64,000 bases of DNA, from NCBI GenBank assembly GCA_016713325.1, contig JADJPJ010000006.1, positions 372,001 to 436,000 of the forward strand, given 5' to 3'. The notes under the pieces are model-generated. The model was not told where the DNA came from. It saw only the letters and a list, made by a program, of their open reading frames with translations, and ran no database searches. Of this stretch, positions 9,130-17,750 are shown piece by piece; the first letter of the stretch is position 1; the number at the start of each line of letters is the position of its first letter. The DNA is from Candidatus Flexifilum affinis (GTDB lineage: Bacteria; Chloroflexota; Anaerolineae; Aggregatilineales; Phototrophicaceae). The position numbers were made by a program, and so were the translations under genes.

Positions 9130-10481
9130 GCGCAGTTCATGGATCATTGGTCCCTACAGGTGACGACTTCAGAAAGGGGCTAGCCAGACGAACCCTGCGC
9201 GGGTCAATCTGGGGCCGCTTCTACTCCCTGTCACTCGTCATCGCCATCCTGGCTTTGATCGCGCTCTTTCTCAACATCGTCAACTCGGCATTCGGGTATG
9301 TCGTATCGGTCAACGAAGTCGAGCCGACGACATTGGTAGAAGGCGGCGATCTGGGCGCTCTCGACAGCACCGGACTGGTCGCCATTCTGCAGGAATACGA
9401 AGAACGGCGTCTTCCGGTCTATATTCGCGATAACCTGAGCGCTGTGGATCCGAGTGTCTTCACGCAGGTCCCCATACGAGAGTCATTGGCTGGACATTCG
9501 TATCCAGCCGACCTGGGCGACTCGGTCATTACCGACCTTTCTCGCGACCAGCAGGCCGCCATCCTCGCTGAAAATGTATCGGCTGAATTGCTAAGGAACA
9601 TCGTCGAGACCGACGTGGTCAGCGAACAGATCCTCCATCCGTACACCTTGAGCGAGTCGCTCTTTGAACGCGCGCGTATTGATGCGGAATTCGCTGAGGA
9701 CCAGGCGGAGAATCCAACCGCACGACTGTACTTCCGTTCATGGCTGACCCTGGATTCTCTGAGTTCCCCCGGCTCAAGCGATCCGGCAGTTTCTGGCGTA
9801 CGCACTGCTCTGCTTGGTACGCTCTGGGTTATCGCCATCACCGTGTTGTTCGCCTTCCCTGTCGGGGTTGGCGCGGCGATCTACCTTGAGGAGTATGCAA
9901 CGGCTAGCCGCTTCAACAAGCTCATCGAGACAAACATTCGCAACCTCGCCGGCGTACCGTCGATCATTTACGGCCTCCTCGGCCTGGCTATTCTGGTGCG
10001 CACGCTCGAATTCGCCACCCAGGGGCGTACCATCCTTTCCGCTGGCCTGACGCTGGGCCTGCTCATCCTGCCGGTGATCATCATCAACAGCCAGGAAGCG
10101 CTCCGATCGGTGCCCTCTTCCATTCGCGAGGCCAGTTATGGCGTCGGCGCCACCAAGTGGCAGACGATCTGGAATCAGGTGTTGCCCGCTGCCATGCCCG
10201 GCATTCTGACCGGCACCATTCTGGCGATGTCTCGCGCTGTGGGTGAAACAGCCCCTCTGATCGTGATCGGTGCTTCAACATTTATTGTCTCGGACCCATC
10301 CAACCCGTTCGCCAAGTTCACGGCCCTGCCCATCCAGATTTATCAGTGGACCGCCCGGCCGCAATCGGAGTTTCGCGCGATCGCCGCGGCCGCCATTCTC
10401 GTCCTACTCGCCCTGCTGCTGATCCTGAACGCAACAGCCATTATCCTCCGTCAGCGTTATCGAAAGAGTCTCCAGGGATGA
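9126..10481 (+). CDS. pstA: Phosphate permease subunit PstA with a long extracytoplasmic insert
   Basis: The C-terminal half is a typical Pst[30 protein letters not shown], the EAA loop [19 protein letters not shown] and [20 protein letters not shown]. It pairs with PstC to form the membrane channel. At 451 aa it is about 150 residues longer than common PstA proteins. The extra sequence, about residues 65-225 between TM1 and TM2, is hydrophilic and acidic and probably faces outside. The start overlaps the pstC stop (ATGA) and the stop overlaps the pstB start, so translation is coupled. Confidence 0.93.
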   Translation: MSAVHGSLVPTGDDFRKGLARRTLRGSIWGRFYSLSLVIAILALIALFLNIVNSAFGYVVSVNEVEPTTLVEGGDLGALDSTGLVAILQEYEERRLPVYIRDNLSAVDPSVFTQVPIRESLAGHSYPADLGDSVITDLSRDQQAAILAENVSAELLRNIVETDVVSEQILHPYTLSESLFERARIDAEFAEDQAENPTARLYFRSWLTLDSLSSPGSSDPAVSGVRTALLGTLWVIAITVLFAFPVGVGAAIYLEEYATASRFNKLIETNIRNLAGVPSIIYGLLGLAILVRTLEFATQGRTILSAGLTLGLLILPVIIINSQEALRSVPSSIREASYGVGATKWQTIWNQVLPAAMPGILTGTILAMSRAVGETAPLIVIGASTFIVSDPSNPFAKFTALPIQIYQWTARPQSEFRAIAAAAILVLLALLLILNATAIILRQRYRKSLQG

Positions 10482-11284
10482 CCCAGAACGGCGCGTACGC
10501 GATCCAACTCAAGGATGTCAGTATCTTCTATGGTCCCAAGCTGGCGGTCAGCAGCGTGAACATGAGCCTCCAGTCCAGGAAGATAACCGCCTTCATTGGC
10601 CCATCCGGCTGCGGCAAGAGCACTGTACTGCGCTCTATCAACCGGATGAACGACCTGATCCCAGGTGCTCGGCTCGAAGGAAAAGTGACCTTTCAGGGTC
10701 AGGATCTCTATGCCAGCAACGTCGATCCCGTCGAGGTCCGGCGGCGCATCGGCATGGTCTTTCAAAAGCCGAACCCCTTCCCCAAGAGCATCTACGACAA
10801 TGTTGCGTACGGTCCGCGCCTGCTCGGCGTCCGCACCAAGTCCGTGCTCGACGAGATTGTCGAGAAGAGCCTCAAGGGTTCGTTCCTGTGGGATGAGGTG
10901 AAAAACGACCTGAAGAAGTCTGGACTGGCCCTCTCCGGCGGCCAGCAGCAGCGCCTGTGCATCGCGCGTACCATCGCAGTCGAGCCAGAAGTCATCCTCA
11001 TGGACGAACCGTGTTCGGCGCTCGATCCCATCGCCACTCAGGCGATCGAAGACCTGATGAGAATCCTGGTGAAGCAGTACACGATTATCATCGTCACGCA
11101 CAACATGCAGCAGGCACAGCGCGTGTCCGACTTCACGGCCTTCTTCAGCATTCGCAAGAAGGAAGATATCCCCGGCAAGGAAAATCGCTGGGGCGTGCTG
11201 GGCGAGTTTGCTGTCACCAACGAGCTGTTCAGCAACCCCAAATCCGAAGAGACCGAACGCTACATCCGCGGCGAATTCGGCTAG
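10478..11284 (+). CDS. pstB: Phosphate transporter ATP-binding subunit PstB
   Basis: This is the ATPase that powers Pst uptake. From the ATG overlapping the pstA stop the protein is 268 aa. A longer upstream reading to 10346 lies inside pstA and is discarded. Walker A is GPSGCGKST (residues 41-49), the ABC signature is LSGGQQQR, Walker B is [13 protein letters not shown], and the switch His is in [12 protein letters not shown]. The PstB-specific [22 protein letters not shown] is present. It is the last gene of the operon. No phoU is visible downstream within the window. Confidence 0.97.
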   Translation: MTQNGAYAIQLKDVSIFYGPKLAVSSVNMSLQSRKITAFIGPSGCGKSTVLRSINRMNDLIPGARLEGKVTFQGQDLYASNVDPVEVRRRIGMVFQKPNPFPKSIYDNVAYGPRLLGVRTKSVLDEIVEKSLKGSFLWDEVKNDLKKSGLALSGGQQQRLCIARTIAVEPEVILMDEPCSALDPIATQAIEDLMRILVKQYTIIIVTHNMQQAQRVSDFTAFFSIRKKEDIPGKENRWGVLGEFAVTNELFSNPKSEETERYIRGEFG

Positions 11285-11303
11285 ATCGAACTCCAAACAA
11301 GAT

Positions 11304-11344
11304 CCAAGGACTGAACTACTCTTTGGCGTCGGCTCAGTCCTTGG
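11304..11344 (+). terminator. pstB terminator hairpin
   Basis: An 11-bp perfect stem (11304-11314 with 11334-11344) with a 19-base loop is followed by TCCTTTT. It lies 20 bp after the pstB stop and before the convergent nitrilase-like gene. Confidence 0.7.
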
Positions 11345-11368
11345 TCCTTTTCACGCAAATTCCTTGGT

Positions 11369-12028
11369 CTAAGCCCCGAAGATATCCGAGCGTCGATCCT
11401 CAAATACTGGAATACGGTTGCGGATGACGTCGACATAATCGATGTCGATCTCGGCCGTGACAATGCCGGGGTTCTCGCCAATCTCGACGACGATCTTCCC
11501 CCACGGGTCGACGATCATCGAATGGCCGCCGAACGTCTTGTCGCCGATCACGCCGGCAGCGTTGGTCGCCGCGATGAAGCATTGGTTCTCGATTGCCCGG
11601 GCAATCAGAAGTGTACGCCAGTGGTCGATGCGCTCGATCGGCCACTCCGCCGGAATGACGATCAGTTTCGCCCCCTGCACGGCATAACGCCGGAACAATT
11701 CAGGGAAACGCAGATCGTAGCAGATGGCCATGCCCGTCATCCCCCAGGGCAGTTCCATCAAGAGCGGCGCCGAGCCAGCCTGTAAGAAGCGATCCTCTTC
11801 CATCAACCGGAAGAGGTGCATCTTGCGATAGACCCCCAGCAGCTTGCCGTTCGGTGCAAAGAAGGTTCCGCTGTTCGAGACCTCCAGACCGCGCTTTTCC
11901 AGCATCGAGCCGACGATACTGATTTTGTGCTGCGTGGCCAGCGTCGCGATCTGAGCAAATGCCAGGTTCTTGCGCGGGTCGCCCAGGGCAATGTTCATCT
12001 GGCCCAGGCTGATCATCAATTTCACCAT
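11369..12028 (-). CDS. Carbon-nitrogen hydrolase family protein lacking the catalytic Glu segment
   Basis: The protein resembles Nit/omega-amidase-type nitrilases. The catalytic Lys is Lys69 (GVYRKMHLF) and the nucleophile is Cys103 (AICYDLRFPELFR), followed by AEWPIERIDHW and the C-terminal MIVDPWG. It is only 219 aa, whereas the family is about 260-275. The shortfall is internal: after strand 1 (GQMNIALGDPRKNLAF) the sequence jumps to IATLATQHKISIVGS, skipping about 44 residues that should hold the catalytic Glu (the LPE motif). The frame stays open, so this looks like a clean in-frame deletion. The standard Glu-Lys-Cys triad is incomplete. It is the last gene of a four-gene operon. Confidence 0.8.
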   Translation of the reverse strand: MVKLMISLGQMNIALGDPRKNLAFAQIATLATQHKISIVGSMLEKRGLEVSNSGTFFAPNGKLLGVYRKMHLFRLMEEDRFLQAGSAPLLMELPWGMTGMAICYDLRFPELFRRYAVQGAKLIVIPAEWPIERIDHWRTLLIARAIENQCFIAATNAAGVIGDKTFGGHSMIVDPWGKIVVEIGENPGIVTAEIDIDYVDVIRNRIPVFEDRRSDIFGA

Positions 12029-12035
12029 AGCTATC

Positions 12036-12581
12036 TCATCCCAGATCTACAACGCCGGATCGCTGTCGCCAGTGCGCCACGGCTGCATCAATTACTTCAT
12101 TATCGCTCAATTCAGACGTATCGATTTCAAAGACGCCCGGCCGCCCGCGCACCGACCACTCCCGCCGCAGAATACCGATGGCGCGCTCCCGTTCTGCCGG
12201 GTCATGGTAGCGCGCGCCCATCGCGATGTGCAGGCGGCGGAGCACGGCATCGAGCGTGGCGACCAGGCAAACGACTACGGAATTGACCTGCAAGCGCTCC
12301 AGGACGCCCAACTGCGCCAGGACATGCCCGCTGATATTCAGCACGCTTCCGCGAGCCAGGGCGATCTCACTGACGACATCGCTCTCCAGCGCCTTCAGAC
12401 GGGTTTCCCCAAACCGCAGGCGAAACTCGTCCAGGGTCAAATCGGCGCGTGCTTCCACCAAGGCTTCAAAGTGCATGAAGGGCATGCGCAAACGCTCGGC
12501 GGCATGCCGGCTGAGTGCAAGCTGGCCGGGCCCACTGTACCCGGTCAGCACGAGGTTCTGGTCAAAGGGGACAGGCTGCAT
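12036..12581 (-). CDS. Shikimate-kinase-like protein with a degenerate P-loop
   Basis: The 181-aa product follows the shikimate kinase outline from end to end: a beta strand, a P-loop, an AAERLRMPF helix, RADLTLDEF, a helix ending LKALESDVVSEI, the GSVLNISGHVL strand, and a C-terminal lid and Asp-Thr segment. The key residues have changed. The Walker A reads GYSGPGQLA, with Gln where the invariant Lys should be. The Mg/shikimate Asp after LPF is HFEA, the FRxxE Arg is Lys, and the GGG motif is ISGH. It is unlikely to phosphorylate shikimate and may be a nucleotide or ligand sensor or a scaffold. It lies 24 bp downstream of the HAD gene and 7 bp before the nitrilase-like gene. Confidence 0.7.
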   Translation of the reverse strand: MQPVPFDQNLVLTGYSGPGQLALSRHAAERLRMPFMHFEALVEARADLTLDEFRLRFGETRLKALESDVVSEIALARGSVLNISGHVLAQLGVLERLQVNSVVVCLVATLDAVLRRLHIAMGARYHDPAERERAIGILRREWSVRGRPGVFEIDTSELSDNEVIDAAVAHWRQRSGVVDLG

Positions 12582-12605
12582 GTCGGCTCAAAGCTGCATT
12601 CTGCA

Positions 12606-13379
12606 TCAGACGCCGTTCGAGGCGTGCCGCCATCCTGCGAACCACTGGTCCAGGAGGGCCAGCAGCTCGGATAAATTGTGGATGCGCGCATCCGGCACGA
12701 CATCGGTCCGCAGCCCATCGGCAGTGCGCGGCGTGATGCGCAGGACGGCGCGTATACCGACACGCTTGGCTCCCACGATGTCGGCATCCAGATCGTCCCC
12801 CACGAAGACCGCCTCATCAGGGGCCGCCCCAACGAGGTCGAGCGCCGCCTTGAAGATGTCGGGATGCGGTTTGAGCATGCCAAAGTCCGCCGCGGAGATA
12901 CGGCAGATCGGGAAGTAGTCGAACAATCCGTGCGCCGTCAGCTCGGCATCGCGCAGCGACATCGGCTGCGGAGCATTGGTGACGATGCCGACCTTAATGC
13001 CCTGCGCAAGAATGGTCGTCAGCGCGGGGACCACATCCGGAAACACCACGGTTCCCGGCACAACACCCCAGTTATAAGCTTTGAGCGCGTCGGCCATATC
13101 GCAGACATCGGCCGGGACGCCAAAGTCGAGCGCCGTCTCCATAATCAGGTGGCCGATGTGCGGCGCACGATGGGTTGTCCTCGCCATCGTCCAGGCATTC
13201 ATCACCCGGTCACGATAGCCACGTGCATAGGCATCCAGGTCTTCAATGACATGGCCGCGTGTCGCGAAGTATCGAACGACACCGCTCAGGTATTCGCGTT
13301 CGAGCCGCGCCCAATCGCTGTCGAATCCACTCCAGTCGATCAGCGTATCGTCAAGATCAAACAGTATTGCTCGCAGCAT
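12606..13379 (-). CDS. HAD-superfamily hydrolase (subfamily IA)
   Basis: This is a 257-aa Rossmann-like phosphatase of the haloacid dehalogenase superfamily. All four motifs are intact: DLDDT at the N-terminus (nucleophile Asp), VGIVTNAP (Thr), FGMLKPHPDIF (Lys) and VFVGDDLDADIVGAK (acidic pair). The cap inserted after motif I is helical, as in phosphoglycolate phosphatase-like or L-2-haloacid dehalogenase-like members. The substrate is unknown. Its ATG directly abuts the stop of the upstream SDR gene, so it is cotranscribed. Confidence 0.88.
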   Translation of the reverse strand: MLRAILFDLDDTLIDWSGFDSDWARLEREYLSGVVRYFATRGHVIEDLDAYARGYRDRVMNAWTMARTTHRAPHIGHLIMETALDFGVPADVCDMADALKAYNWGVVPGTVVFPDVVPALTTILAQGIKVGIVTNAPQPMSLRDAELTAHGLFDYFPICRISAADFGMLKPHPDIFKAALDLVGAAPDEAVFVGDDLDADIVGAKRVGIRAVLRITPRTADGLRTDVVPDARIHNLSELLALLDQWFAGWRHASNGV

Positions 13380-14318
13380 TCAGAGAGTCAGCTCCTTCTC
13401 CGCCCGCCATGACAGCAGCACATCGTCGATGCCCTGACGATAACTGGCATAGCGCGGCGCCCAACCGAATTCCTTGTCCGCGTCTCCGGCTTCGGCATGC
13501 ACATGGATGCGACTGACATCCAGTGGAGCTTCGCCGGTAAACATCGCACGCAGACTCTGCCGGCTGCCCTTGGACGGGGGAGTCAGACCCTGGGCATCCG
13601 CAAAATAGCTCATGAACTCCATCACGGACGCCGGATGGCCGTCGGAGATGTTCAGCGTCACGCCGGTCGGCCGCCGCAGCAGCGCCTGATGGATGGCGTT
13701 CGCAGCATCCTCGGCGTAGAGCCAGTAGCCGTGGGCATGCGGATCGCCGCCGGGGACTGCCCGTCCCTTTGCCATTGACTTGCGCGCCGCGATGAGCTCG
13801 GGTGACGCAGCGCCATAGACAAAGCCGAAACGCAGGACGCAGGCGGGAACGCTGCTGCCCAGAACGATCTGCTCGCCGGTGCGCGCGGCACGGATCAGCG
13901 GTTCGGCCACTTCGTCTTCGCCGCCCGCAAACATGTAGCTGGTGTGGACCAGATACTTGACATTGGCCGCCGTGGCAGCCTCGACCAGCGCCGCCGTTCC
14001 CTCGGCCATCAACCGCGGATCCCAGTCGTCTCCGCCGCGAAGGGCATGGTTGGCCATCTGCGGCGCCAGGTTGACGACCACGTCGGCTTCGGCGGTCAGC
14101 ATCGCGCTGCGAAGCTCGCCAGCGCGTAGCAGATTCGGGTAGGCCGGAATACCACCGTCCTCGCGGACCTGCTTCGAGCCCTCAAAGCCCGCCGTCGTCG
14201 CCCCTACCACGTGATAGCCCTGTGCACTGAGCAGGCGTACCGCTGCTCGTCCAGCGGCGCCCGTCGCTCCGGTCAACAGTACTTTGAGCGCCCCCGCTTG
14301 CGTGATTTCGTTCGCCAT
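13380..14318 (-). CDS. NAD(P)-dependent epimerase/dehydratase-like protein (extended SDR, atypical)
   Basis: The N-terminus has the extended-SDR dinucleotide motif GATGAAG (LLTGATGAAGRAAVRLL) and a later VVNLAPQMANHAL strand. The segment that normally carries the catalytic Tyr-xxx-Lys reads AEPLIRAARTGEQIV, with neither the Tyr nor the Lys. RFGFVYGA and the C-terminal Asp-Ala loop (YAEDAANAIHQAL) are kept. The fold and cofactor binding are therefore likely, but classical epimerase or dehydratase chemistry is doubtful. The 312-aa gene is first in the operon and has a good promoter upstream (14357-14385). Confidence 0.8.
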   Translation of the reverse strand: MANEITQAGALKVLLTGATGAAGRAAVRLLSAQGYHVVGATTAGFEGSKQVREDGGIPAYPNLLRAGELRSAMLTAEADVVVNLAPQMANHALRGGDDWDPRLMAEGTAALVEAATAANVKYLVHTSYMFAGGEDEVAEPLIRAARTGEQIVLGSSVPACVLRFGFVYGAASPELIAARKSMAKGRAVPGGDPHAHGYWLYAEDAANAIHQALLRRPTGVTLNISDGHPASVMEFMSYFADAQGLTPPSKGSRQSLRAMFTGEAPLDVSRIHVHAEAGDADKEFGWAPRYASYRQGIDDVLLSWRAEKELTL

Positions 14319-14356
14319 GTTGGTTTCCGTCTGTGCTCGTGAGTCGAAGTCTGTCG

Positions 14357-14385
14357 ATTATGCCATGTGCGGAGAAGCGTATCAA
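14357..14385 (-). promoter_or_regulatory. Promoter of the SDR-HAD-kinase-like-nitrilase-like operon
   Basis: On the minus strand, TTGATA (14380-14385) and CATAAT (14357-14362) are separated by exactly 17 bp, about 40 bp upstream of the SDR start codon. This matches the sigma-70-type consensus. Confidence 0.6.
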
Positions 14386-14403
14386 GAAAACGACGGTCCG
14401 ATT

Positions 14404-14437
14404 CGACAAAACCGGGGTAGTTGGTGGACTACCCCGG
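14404..14437 (-). terminator. Intrinsic terminator downstream of the MoxR gene
   Basis: A 10-bp GC-rich stem (14412-14421 with 14428-14437) is followed, in the minus direction, by TTTT. It lies 53 bp past the MoxR stop and upstream of the SDR promoter, insulating the two transcription units. Confidence 0.8.
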
Positions 14438-14490
14438 CCTGACTGCTGTCTATTCTTGCATCCACGCCAGCTCAACTGGCGCGGAGATGA

Positions 14491-15459
14491 TCAGTTATTC
14501 CAGTCGCCGCCCATACGCCGGGCGCCGCGCCGCGCATCGCGATCGAGCGGCTGCGACGACCGACCGCCCAGCAAAGCCCGTTTGGCTTTCTGCACATCGG
14601 ACTCGTGCTTGAGCAGGACCGTGAGCGTATTCTCCAGAGTCTCACGATCGAGATTGTCGGCGTTGAGCATCACCAGCGCCCTCGCCCAGTCGATCGTCTC
14701 GGAGACGCTTGGGTTCTTCTTCAGGTCCAGCCCACGCAGCGCCTGGACGATTTCGACGGCCTCGCGCGCCAGTTTCTCGCGAATTTCCGGCACACGCATC
14801 CGCACAATGTTGATTTCGGTATCGGCGTTCGGGTAGTCGATGAACAGGTACAGGCAGCGGCGCTTCAACGCCTCGGAAAGCTCGCGTGTATTGTTGCTGG
14901 TAAGCAGCACCGTCGGCTGGTGCGTTGCGGTAATCGTGCCAAGTTCCGGGATGGAGACCTGGAAGTCGCTCAGGATTTCCAGCAGGAACGCCTCAAATTC
15001 GGCGTCGGCACGGTCGATCTCGTCGATCAGCAGCACAGCCGGCTGATCGGACGTGATAGCCTTGAGCAGAGGTCTCGCCAGCAGAAACCGGTTGGAGAAG
15101 AACACATCCTCTTCCGCGGCCAGGCGGTCGGCGGCTTGGCTCAGGGTCTCCGCTTCGGAAAGAAGCTGACTGAGCTTATCGCGCAGAAGCTGGGTATAGA
15201 GCATCTGCTTGGCATATTCCCACTCGTACAAAGCTTTGCTCTCGTCCAGACCTTCGTAGCACTGAAGGCGAATGAGTGGACGTCCGCTGATCTTCGACCA
15301 GGCTTTGGCGAGTTCGGTCTTCCCGACACCTGCCGGTCCTTCCGCCAGAACGGGCTTTCCGAGCTTATCCGCCAGAAACATCACTGTCGAAATGTCGTCC
15401 GTCGCGATGTACTGCTGTTCGCGCAGCGATGTTTTCACCTGGCTGATGTCGTTGAGCAT
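14491..15459 (-). CDS. MoxR-family AAA+ ATPase
   Basis: This 322-aa AAA+ protein has Walker A GPAGVGKTE, Walker B VLLIDEIDRAD, the sensor 1 segment VLLTSNNTREL and an arginine finger region (LKRRCLYLFIDYP). MoxR ATPases act as chaperones for maturing metal enzymes or complexes, often with a VWA protein. No VWA gene is next to it here. The C-terminal tail (SQPLDRDARRGARRMGG) is Arg-rich and unstructured in appearance. It lies 35 bp after uppS and is probably cotranscribed. Confidence 0.88.
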   Translation of the reverse strand: MLNDISQVKTSLREQQYIATDDISTVMFLADKLGKPVLAEGPAGVGKTELAKAWSKISGRPLIRLQCYEGLDESKALYEWEYAKQMLYTQLLRDKLSQLLSEAETLSQAADRLAAEEDVFFSNRFLLARPLLKAITSDQPAVLLIDEIDRADAEFEAFLLEILSDFQVSIPELGTITATHQPTVLLTSNNTRELSEALKRRCLYLFIDYPNADTEINIVRMRVPEIREKLAREAVEIVQALRGLDLKKNPSVSETIDWARALVMLNADNLDRETLENTLTVLLKHESDVQKAKRALLGGRSSQPLDRDARRGARRMGGDWNN

Positions 15460-15494
15460 AAGATTGTCCTATGGTCCTAACACTAAACGTCGGA

Positions 15495-16250
15495 TCACTC
15501 CAGTTGGTCGTCGGTCTTCCCGAAGCGGCGCTTGCGCCGTGCATATTCCGCCACCGCCTTACGCAGCTCGGCCTCGTCAAAGTCCGGCCAGTAGGTGTTG
15601 GTCGCGTAATACTCGGCGTATGCGCCCTGCCAGATCAAGAAGTTGCTCACCCGCAGTTCCCCGCTGGTGCGCACGATCAGGTCCGGATCGGGCAAGTCAC
15701 TGGTATACATATAGTGGCTGAGCAGCCGCTCGTCGATGTCGTCCGCGGGAATACCGTCGCGGATGATGCGCTGCACGGCCGTGACAATCTCGTCGCGTCC
15801 GCCATAGTTGAAGGCGATGTTGACGATCAGCCGGTGGTTTTCCTTGGTGAGCTCCATCGCCTGTCGGATCTTGCGCTGCAAATTCGCGCCAATTCCTTCC
15901 AACCGACCAATATGGCGAAGCTGTACCCCACTCTTGTGTAGCTCTTTCAATTCGCGATCAATGACGGATTCCAAAATGCGAAGGAGCATCTGCACTTCGG
16001 CGGGGGGGCGAGACCAGTTTTCGGTGGAAAAGGCATAAATGGTCAGAATCTCGATGCCAATATCGACGGCGCTCTGGAAGATCCGCCGCAGATTTTCGGT
16101 TCCCTGGCGGTGGCCCTCCGAACGCGGCAGTCCACGTTCCTTGGCCCACCGACCATTTCCGTCCATGATGATGGCGACATGGCGCGGTATGCGTCCGGCA
16201 GGTTCGACCGCTATTTTACGTTGCTCCTCTTTTACCGCTGCAACCATCAT
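15495..16250 (-). CDS. uppS: Isoprenyl transferase (undecaprenyl diphosphate synthase)
   Basis: The product makes the C55 lipid carrier for cell-wall and glycan synthesis by cis-condensation of isopentenyl diphosphates. The catalytic Asp30 lies in [12 protein letters not shown], followed by [23 protein letters not shown] and the C-terminal [15 protein letters not shown] and YWPDF motifs. The 251-aa length is normal. It follows frr by 11 bp. The usual next gene, cdsA, is not here but 12 kb away. Confidence 0.97.
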   Translation of the reverse strand: MMVAAVKEEQRKIAVEPAGRIPRHVAIIMDGNGRWAKERGLPRSEGHRQGTENLRRIFQSAVDIGIEILTIYAFSTENWSRPPAEVQMLLRILESVIDRELKELHKSGVQLRHIGRLEGIGANLQRKIRQAMELTKENHRLIVNIAFNYGGRDEIVTAVQRIIRDGIPADDIDERLLSHYMYTSDLPDPDLIVRTSGELRVSNFLIWQGAYAEYYATNTYWPDFDEAELRKAVAEYARRKRRFGKTDDQLE

Positions 16251-16261
16251 CGTTACCCTTA

Positions 16262-16819
16262 TCAGACCTCGAGGATCTCTTTCTCTTTTGTCTGGCTCCG
16301 CGCTTCGACCTCAGCGATGAACTTGTCGGTTAGCTTCTGGATTTCCGTCTCGCCCCGCTTCAGATCATCCTCCGAGATCATGCCTTCCTTCTCGAATTCC
16401 TTGAGATCATCATTGCTGGCCCGACGAACGTTGCGAATCGCGACGCGTATCTCCTCGGTCTTCTTGTGAAGGAACTTGACGAGATCCTGTCGGCGTTCGC
16501 GCGTCAAAGCTGGCATGTTGAGGCGAATGGAATCGCCGTCGACATTCGGGTTGATGCCCAGATCCGACGCCTGAATCGCCTTCTCGATCGGCTTGACCAT
16601 GCTCTTCTCGTAAGGACGAATGAGAATCTGCATCGGCTCCGGAGTGGAGATGGTGGCAACCTGCCGGAGTTCGGTCGTCTGACCGTAGTAGTCGATATGC
16701 ATCCGATCGACCAGCGCGGGACTGGCCCGTCCGGTCCGAATGCCCGACAGCTCTTCTTCAAAGACCTGTACGGTCGAGCGCATTTTGTGGGTCGCTTCTT
16801 TGAGCACATCTTCGATCAT
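16262..16819 (-). CDS. frr: Ribosome recycling factor
   Basis: RRF splits post-termination ribosomes together with EF-G. The ATG at 16819 gives the standard 185-aa protein starting [13 protein letters not shown], with [15 protein letters not shown] and [17 protein letters not shown]. An ORF extension to 16942 has no family support. The only strong Shine-Dalgarno (AAGGAGG, around 16857) is about 33 nt upstream, too far for this ATG. Close to it a short frame from an ATT codon would end in a TGA overlapping the ATG. Translational coupling from a tiny leader is conceivable, but I cannot show it. pyrH, the common neighbour, is absent. Confidence 0.95.
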   Translation of the reverse strand: MIEDVLKEATHKMRSTVQVFEEELSGIRTGRASPALVDRMHIDYYGQTTELRQVATISTPEPMQILIRPYEKSMVKPIEKAIQASDLGINPNVDGDSIRLNMPALTRERRQDLVKFLHKKTEEIRVAIRNVRRASNDDLKEFEKEGMISEDDLKRGETEIQKLTDKFIAEVEARSQTKEKEILEV

Positions 16820-16978
16820 GACGGGTTTAGCGCGGCTGTTACCGAAATGCGCGCTCCTCCTTACAAGTGCGAATAATCGACGTGAAGTCCTGTGGTATTG
16901 ATGTTCGCTCTGGGCGAACGCAATACGCGAGGCTAATTCCATGATACACGATTTATGAATCGGATCCTTAATCCATGC

Positions 16979-17740
16979 TCAGGCGTGCGCCCAACCACTC
17001 CACCCGCGGGCCTGCCAGGCCGCGTAGAGCGCCACCGAGCCAACGGTCGCAACGTTGAGGCTGGCCACCGAGCCGCGCATCGGCAGAGAGATCAGCAGGT
17101 CGCAGGTATCGCGCACCAGCCGGCGCAGCCCTTCCCCTTCGCTGCCAAGCACAATGCCGATCGGCATGTTCAGATCGGTCTTGTCGATCGGCGCGACATT
17201 CGGCCCGATATCGAGACCGACCATCCAGACATCCTGCGCCTTGAGGTCGCGCATGGCCTGCACCAGGTTGGTGACCTGAACCACCTGCAAGTGTTCCACG
17301 GCGCCCGATGAGGCGCTGACAACCGCCGGCGTCACGGCCACATTCCGCCGCTCCTGCATGATGATACCGTGTACGCCAACGGCGTCTGCCACACGCATCA
17401 AGGAGCCAACATTCTGCGGGTCCTTGAGCAGATCGAGCAGCAGAATCATCGGCTTCTCGTCACGCTTGCGGGCCAAAGCCATAACGGCCTCGAGGTCGAC
17501 ATAAGGATAGCTGCCGACGCGCAGCGCCAGACTCTGATGCGTGGTGCTCTGGGTCAGATCGTCGAGAATGCGGCGGGGCACCCGTTTGACGGGCACCCCA
17601 CGCTCGGCGGCAATGCCCAGGATCTCCGCTACGACACCGCGAGAGTCGGCCGTCTCGGAGATCAGCACCTGATCGATACTGCGTCGCGCCGCGCGCAGCG
17701 CTTCCATTACTGGCCAGTGGCCATAGATGAACTCAGTCAT
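16979..17740 (-). CDS. rlmB: 23S rRNA 2'-O-ribose methyltransferase, TrmH/RlmB family
   Basis: This 253-aa SPOUT enzyme transfers a methyl group from SAM to a ribose in rRNA. The N-terminal substrate-binding domain begins FIYGHWPVMEALRAA. The knotted SPOUT domain has motif 1 (DPQNVGSLMRVADAVG), motif 2 (IVLGSEGEGLRRLV) and motif 3 (ISLPMRGSVASLNVATVGS). RlmB modifies G2251 in E. coli 23S rRNA, and the target here is inferred. It starts 10 bp after cysS, an adjacency seen in many bacteria. Confidence 0.92.
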   Translation of the reverse strand: MTEFIYGHWPVMEALRAARRSIDQVLISETADSRGVVAEILGIAAERGVPVKRVPRRILDDLTQSTTHQSLALRVGSYPYVDLEAVMALARKRDEKPMILLLDLLKDPQNVGSLMRVADAVGVHGIIMQERRNVAVTPAVVSASSGAVEHLQVVQVTNLVQAMRDLKAQDVWMVGLDIGPNVAPIDKTDLNMPIGIVLGSEGEGLRRLVRDTCDLLISLPMRGSVASLNVATVGSVALYAAWQARGWSGWAHA

Positions 17741-17750
17741 GATGACGACC

